Shown: one piece after another, positions 58,831 to 64,000 of the stretch
Layout of the letters: every line of letters starts with the position of its first letter
How positions within the stretch are numbered: position 1 is the stretch's first letter
Assembly: GCF_026210795.1 (NCBI RefSeq)
Contig: NC_089449.1
Span: 992,001 to 1,056,000 of the forward strand
Reading direction: 5' to 3'
Source: Rhizophagus irregularis
Taxonomy: Eukaryota > Glomeromycota > Glomeromycetes > Glomerales > Glomeraceae
DNA length: 64,000 bases
Position numbers and translations under genes: made by a program
Notes under the pieces: model-generated
Seen by the model: only the letters and a program-made list of their open reading frames with translations
What the model was told of the DNA's origin: nothing
The model's database searches: none

Positions 58831-60098
58831 ATAATAAAAACAATCATTGAATGGAGGGGTAACATACCAGTCACCCCTAAGGTGTGACTGATATTTTTAC
58901 CTCATCCAATAACCATAGTATATTATTACCTTAGATTTAAAATTTAATTTACTATTTCTGATGATAGTAGGTGACGATTTGTACTGTATTTTTAAAGTGA
59001 TAGTGATGTTCACAATACTATGATTCTATGAACCTGAATGTTTTGAATTTTTAGAATTATAGATTACTAACGCGAATATGTCACATGATCTATTATATAA
59101 ATATAACTATTATCCATTAATAATTCTCAGTTAGTTCAGTGGTTATCCTATCAACGGTAATACAAATTATACAATATACACGATTTTTAAATAAAATCCT
59201 ATTTATTATTATTTAAGTAAAATAATCATTTAAAAGAAAACTCTTAAAATTCTTAAATTTGGATTTTGAAATATTTAATTAACGATAAATAGGGTTCATC
59301 TCGTAATACAAAATGTATTGCGAACCAACTTGTTCTTATGGATAATAAATAATTAAAGGTGATTCAAACGTTTTATAGCAGATTTATTCTTTAAAATTCT
59401 GAATTCATATTTTTTTTTTGTTAATATTTGCTTCTTCTAAAGATCTTATACAGGTTCGACAAAATTCATGTCAAGTAAAGTAATTTAAACTCTGAATGTT
59501 TAACAGCTAAAAAAAATAATACCGATTTTCAATTTTCGCTTGTTGAATTCAGCAAATTTTTTTTTGAACTGTTGCGCCATAATCGGATTCCTGAAATAGG
59601 CATAATTAAAATATTTCATAATCTAATCACAAAAATAAATTTCCTTCAAATTTTTTGTTATACAAAATCTAAATTCTTTTTCCATTCTGCTGCAATTCTA
59701 AGAATTCTAAGGCACATAAATAATATTTCGGATGAATATCTTTTCATGGGTATTTTGATATAGAAGTTGATAAGGTATGTCTGATATGTCAGGTCCCTTC
59801 GCAGGGTACGAAGTCAAACACTTTTATGGGTTTTAGTGAGCCTTTTGGTAAGTGGTTTTTATAATTCTATAAGATATATTATTGTGATTATAGACCTCAA
59901 AGAATATGTTGTTCACGGCACATGAGATAATCTTTGTATGAATATAACTTAATTTATTTTATTTATAAATATAAATTACAATCCAAACAATTGAATAAAT
60001 TTTAATTCTTTTCAAAGTTAAGCATAATTTATTAAAGTTGACTGAAGAACTTGAATACGAAACTAACAAATAACTAACAAATGAGTTAATAATCAAAA
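58831..60098. repeat. Spacer block of copy I
   Basis: Related to the spacers of G and H but shorter in its middle and with about 350 bases (59080-59460) not found in them. No gene; the 63-codon frame 59572-59763 is inside the repeated part and is not conserved. Confidence 0.6.
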
Positions 60099-61421
60099 TT
60101 ATTTAGTATCTATGGTCCAAATATGTTGTTTAATAAGCTCAATACACCACTAAGAAGAGATGAGGATTAATTTTTAAATCTTAAATGACAAAAGATGAAG
60201 TTAAATAAATATTTCTACTCACTTCATCATTTCCTCCTAATCTTTCATTATGACAAACAACTTCTTGAAAAGTATCGTTTCCAATAGTAAATTTAATATC
60301 ATGACTACGTAAAAATTCGACTGGTCCATTTGGAGTATAATCACCTCTATCATCGTACAATTTCTTAACGCTAATATTAATAATATCATTTGATTTTAAA
60401 TATCCTTGGCGACTTTCTAATTTACTATCATTAAATTTCCAATTATCATTCCAATATTTACTAGAATTACTGATATGATTAGTACTATTACAACTCACTA
60501 AATAATAAATATAAATATATTACTGCGATTTAAAAAGTAACATAAAATAAAATTTAATTTATTACCTTCTGTGTAGTTATTTGAAGGAGATTTATAGTAA
60601 CCATAATAACCTTTATAACCGCCATAGTATATTCCAAGAAATTTATTACTAGATTTGATGTGTTGTAACTTTATCGAAGTATTGTTGTAAGTAGCTAATT
60701 CTTTACCAAATTTAATTTTCCATAAAGAATTTGGATCAGGTACTGCTGGACTTCCTGCAAAAATCTAAGGAACATTATATGATGTTAATTCTGTAAAATA
60801 TAACTAAATATTCATATATATAATAAATCATAATACCAATTGAAATTTGCTTCCAGTCCTATAATGTAAATTTTCAAATGAACTTAAATATTTTCCTGTA
60901 GCAATATGCTTTAAAGCTACAATAGATTCATCTTTAATCAAATTCGATTCTTTAACAATAATATCTTCAAATTCTTTAATTAATTCATTAACTGAATTTA
61001 CATCTTTCATTTTTTTATAAAATTCGCTCGAAAAATAATTATTCATTGGAAGTGACTTATACAAATAATTCCTTTGTTCTTCTATATCATTAATTTCAGC
61101 GTTATAACATAATTTGAGAAAATTTGAAATAAATTTTGAAGTATCACCACCTTTACTTTCAGGAATATATTTTAATAATTGTAATTTTCTTTTATTTGTA
61201 CTCTTAAAAACTGTAAAAGAAATATCTTCTTTAAGTGCATTGCGAAGTTTCTCAATAGTATCGATTTCGGTTGGAAGTGATATATTAGTATCTACTAATG
61301 TTTTAGCAATTTCCAAATAATCGTTAATCGAATAATTATTATTTTTAAGTTTCAAATATTTTTGAATATCGTTAACCCATTCATCTGGATGAATATTTCC
61401 ATTATATTTTGGCAGGTCCAT
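60099..61421 (-). CDS. Gag-like/MIR family protein, copy I (369 aa)
   Basis: Exons 60837-61421, 60566-60764, 60223-60497 and 60099-60149; introns of 68-73 bases. The longest intact member. Starts MDLPKYNGNIHPDEWVNDIQ. The first loop is IYYGGYKGYYGYYK, almost only Y, G and K; exon 2 carries an extra Ala (SPAVPDP). The third-repeat loop LYDDRGDYTPNGP matches copy E, whereas the exon 3 donor GTGAGT and the spacer group it with G and H. Such mosaic similarity suggests gene conversion or unequal exchange between copies. Ends IWTIDTK. Confidence 0.87.
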
Positions 61422-61460
61422 TTCTTTTTTTTTTATAAAATGGTGCAGAAGTGCAGGTCT

Positions 61461-61496
61461 ATAGATAGAAGCACTTCGGTAATAATTTTCCGAATT
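61461..61496 (-). promoter_or_regulatory. Shared upstream motif, copy I
   Basis: ATAGATAGAAGCACTTCGGT then AATAATTTTCCGAAT, 40-75 bases before the ATG, with the same inverted arms as copy E. Copy I thus pairs a B/D/E-type leader with a G/H-type 3' flank. Confidence 0.5.
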
Positions 61497-61955
61497 TCAG
61501 AATTTATATTAAGGCAGCTACTAGCCAAAAAAATACCGATCCTCAAACAAGATTATAATCTTACCAAATTCAGAAGTTGCATGCATCCATCTATTCCATC
61601 TATGAGGGACAGTTTTTTTTACTAGCCTGATCTCTATTTGTCACTACTGCATTATATGTCACCTGTACTACCACGTTTAAAGTACTATTTATATTGTGAC
61701 AGGGTAGTGTGGTAAGATTCCCCAACTTATAGTGACACGAACCATAAAAATTAATGAACGAAGCTAACTTAAAAAAGTTAATTCGTGAATATTAAATTTT
61801 TTGGGCGATATTGACCTAGAATTGGTTATTCGATATATCGATATACCGAAGTACTATTCATTGAGTTCAGTCGTTAAATGGTTAAGGCGCTAGGCTACGT
61901 GAACCGTTAAAAGGGCAAACCTCTAATAATATTCGATATTAATAACATTACTTAC
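61497..61955. other. Upstream flank of copy I
   Basis: 61808-61950 is shared with 32817-32990. TGGTTAAGGCGCTAGGCT (61877-61894) resembles the A-box part of a tRNA gene, but no B box or cloverleaf follows. Confidence 0.45.
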
Positions 61956-62704
61956 CGTATAGCACTGACTAGAAGTCACCCTCTCAGCGTAACTTTTTTT
62001 TTTTGATTAAAACCCGGGTACAATTCAATTTTTTAAATAAAGATAAATTGATATAGACCGGGAATTTTATCATTAGTAATCATTTTTGGTTAACCGATAT
62101 TTTATGGATATTGTACGAATGTATGGTGCTGTATTTACTGGTTACCAATGTAATAAATTTTATCATACACAATACATATCTATACTAGGGAACGGTAACC
62201 GTTGGGAATCCGGAGCGAAAAGCGAAATTATTAACCTTAATTAAACTTAATTAAACACAGGTAATTCGAATAAAAATAATATAGACCAGTCCTCATACCG
62301 GTCTGCATATGATAAATGATTTTTATATTAAATTTAAAGCTAAAAAAATTTTTTTATTTGCAAAAAAAAAAGAAAAAAGACAGATCATATATAAAAAAAA
62401 AATATCAAATAAACAATTTTTGTTCTATTTTTATCACATGATGTAACCGAAAGAACCAATACGAATGGATGGCCATCGACTCATACAGTGAGCGGGCGGA
62501 CAACGGGATATTTGTGAAACCGACACAAATAGTATATAGTCCTTCGCTTCGCTCCGGACTAATTATCTCTTAAAATATAACCTCAATATAATATCCCCTC
62601 TCACCTAATATACTCAGCATTTTATAAAATACTCACGAGTATTATTTAATTTTTTAAATCGGTTAAATTGATTTAGACCCGGGTATTTTAGGCAGTGCTA
62701 TACG
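61956..62704. mobile_element. Putative inverted-repeat element (about 750 bp)
   Basis: CGTATAGCACTG (61956-61967) and its exact complement CAGTGCTATACG (62693-62704) bound the segment. Inside each end lies a further inverted pair with ACCCGGGT and AATTTTTTAAAT words (62015-62055 and 62645-62685). No coding frame. Target duplication not clear. Confidence 0.45.
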
Positions 62705-63149
62705 ATATACGACATTAAAATTTTTGGTAAAATTTTATTTATAATTCTCATCATGAAATTATAAAATTCAGCCTTATATTATAAGTTAAATGTTAGTGAT
62801 GCCGATTTAATTTTGGCAGAATTATAATTAAAGCAAAAAACGAAATAGGTTTAACTTGTTAAATCACTAAGATCTGAGTAATGTATTTTAATAAAATGTA
62901 AGGAATCTAATGTAGCTGTAGAAATTCGATGGCAAATAAATCACTTACTAATTTGATATGGTTAAATATATTACTCATATCAGTCATATGAATAATTACT
63001 TATGCAAAAAATATTACTCTTGACATGTAACACATATAATCTTAATGTGGTTTTGTTGTGAGTATATAACATAAATAATATAAGTATTTCCCCAATACCT
63101 TAGCTTATAGGTCTGCCTCTCTTCTCTTTTCTTTTTTTTAGGTCTTCTT
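62705..63149. other. A+T-rich spacer
   Basis: No feature recognised. Confidence 0.4.
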
Positions 63150-63255
63150 TTATTTTTCGATCAAATAATCTTGAACATGGTTAAATAATTCTTTGATAAG
63201 TAACTCATCAGATGAAATTAATAAACTAAAGATATCTTCACTTATTCTTACTCCT
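63150..63255 (-). pseudogene. BTB/POZ protein gene fragment
   Basis: The minus strand reads GVRISEDIFSLLISSDELLI, KELFNHVQDYLIEK and a stop. The DIF.LL.aSDELLL.ELF..VQDYLIE pattern is the C-terminal end of the BTB domain in the large BTB/Kelch/TLD family of Rhizophagus (from memory). The N-terminal half of the domain and the BACK region are missing, so this is an isolated scrap. Confidence 0.55.
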
Positions 63256-63824
63256 TTCCTCTTTCCCTTTCAGTTCCCTTCTCCTCCTGATTAATGTTGC
63301 TGCACCTCAACGTTGGTGATTAGACGACAACAAATCTTTAAAAGACTTGACTAAGTCGACAACAAATATTAACGATTTGTTCACTTTATAACTATAAATT
63401 AAAAATTAATTTTTATTTAATTTCTCATCTATAATTATTATTTTAATTATTCAATTTTTAATTTTCGCAAATGTATTAATTTCTACAGATAGTATTAATA
63501 ATGTCAAAATTAAATAGTGATAGTTTTTATGTAATTACTTAAATTAAAAGGTAATGTTGTGTTTTTGCTACTTGGAAATCATACATAAATAATTTATTAC
63601 AAGAAATTTCTTATTTAAAAATTTTTGTATTTAACATTATTCTATAATAAAAACAAAGTCGGCATCACAATAAAAATCATATTTACAAAAAGAAATTTAC
63701 TGAATTTAATATGTTGTTAAGAAATTTCACTGTAAAGCGCTAGATAAACTTAATTTCCGTAAAGAGTTGTATCAAATACTCATTAAATTATTTAAAGAAA
63801 TTATTTTAATTGTAATAACGATAC
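63256..63824. other. A+T-rich spacer
   Basis: No feature recognised. Confidence 0.4.
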
Positions 63825-64000
63825 GAAAAATATGCCAATTGACAATTTTCAATGAACTTAAAGATATTTATTTACTTTATAGCTAGTACTATAGATTCAT
63901 TTTTATCAAATTCGATTCATTAGTAAACAATATCTTCAAATTATTTAATTAATTGAATCCACATTTTCATTTTGTATAAATTCCATTTGATAAATAATTA
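63825..64000 (-). pseudogene. Exon 1 fossil of the Gag-like/MIR family, runs off the window
   Basis: CAATTTTCAATGAACTTAAA, then ATAGATTCATTTTTATCAAA and AACAATATCTTCAAATTATT, follow the 3' part of exon 1 in complement with several gaps. It shows that the array continues to the right. Confidence 0.65.

Noticed and set aside
61877-61894. tRNA gene
   Set aside because: An A-box-like stretch is present, but there is no B box, no acceptor stem and no cloverleaf. At most it is a relic of a tRNA-derived repeat.

Overview
The window looks like nuclear DNA of an arbuscular mycorrhizal fungus of the Rhizophagus (Glomeromycotina) type. The evidence is very high A+T content, short (about 60-110 nt) GT-AG introns that break even small genes into several exons, many decayed mobile elements, and recurrent fragments of gene families I associate with Rhizophagus (BTB/POZ, TRP-like ion channel, O-fucosyltransferase-like). 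This assignment is inference; no ribosomal or mitochondrial marker is present.

Left part (1-20 kb). The 3' end of a GRIP-domain golgin gene (17-3246, + strand, start lies outside the window) opens the window. Sparse sequence follows, with a tiny three-exon gene for a probable mitochondrial protein (6827-7221), a decayed O-fucosyltransferase-like gene (7917-9139) and an intact-looking five-exon gene for a four-helix membrane protein of MARVEL type (10110-11236). Between 14 and 19.5 kb lie repeats (a palindrome cluster, minisatellites), an unidentified exon cluster and the broken end of an ion-channel gene.

Main part (19.8-64 kb). A tandem family dominates: nine apparently intact four-exon genes (A to I), all on the minus strand, at 21045-22325, 31277-32560, 33670-34967, 43030-44337, 44958-46270, 47546-48830, 50685-51965, 53867-55143 and 60099-61421. 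At least eight degraded pieces of the same family lie between them and at the right edge. Each gene encodes 351-369 aa: an N-terminal helical domain of about 155 residues that resembles a retrotransposon Gag/capsid fold (inference), followed by a MIR-type beta-trefoil (better supported). Every length difference between copies within exons is a multiple of three, and the differences concentrate in loops of the trefoil. This suggests a functional, diversifying recognition family, and it is the most interesting content of the window. Several copies share an upstream TTCGG-N10-CCGAA motif.

Other items in the main part are a signal-peptide-bearing secreted protein gene (28640-29328), a five-unit tandem array of about 454 bp (37866-40190), a low-complexity pseudogene (37515-37860), and a young, apparently complete hAT DNA transposon (55361-57829) with perfect 8-bp target duplication. 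The hAT element sits inside an older small insertion between copies H and I. There are also a minus-oriented LINE/SINE 3' fragment with target duplication (58083-58403), several miniature inverted-repeat elements, and a BTB gene scrap (63150-63255). Insertions can be dated relative to one another by comparing the duplicated blocks that carry copies G, H and I.
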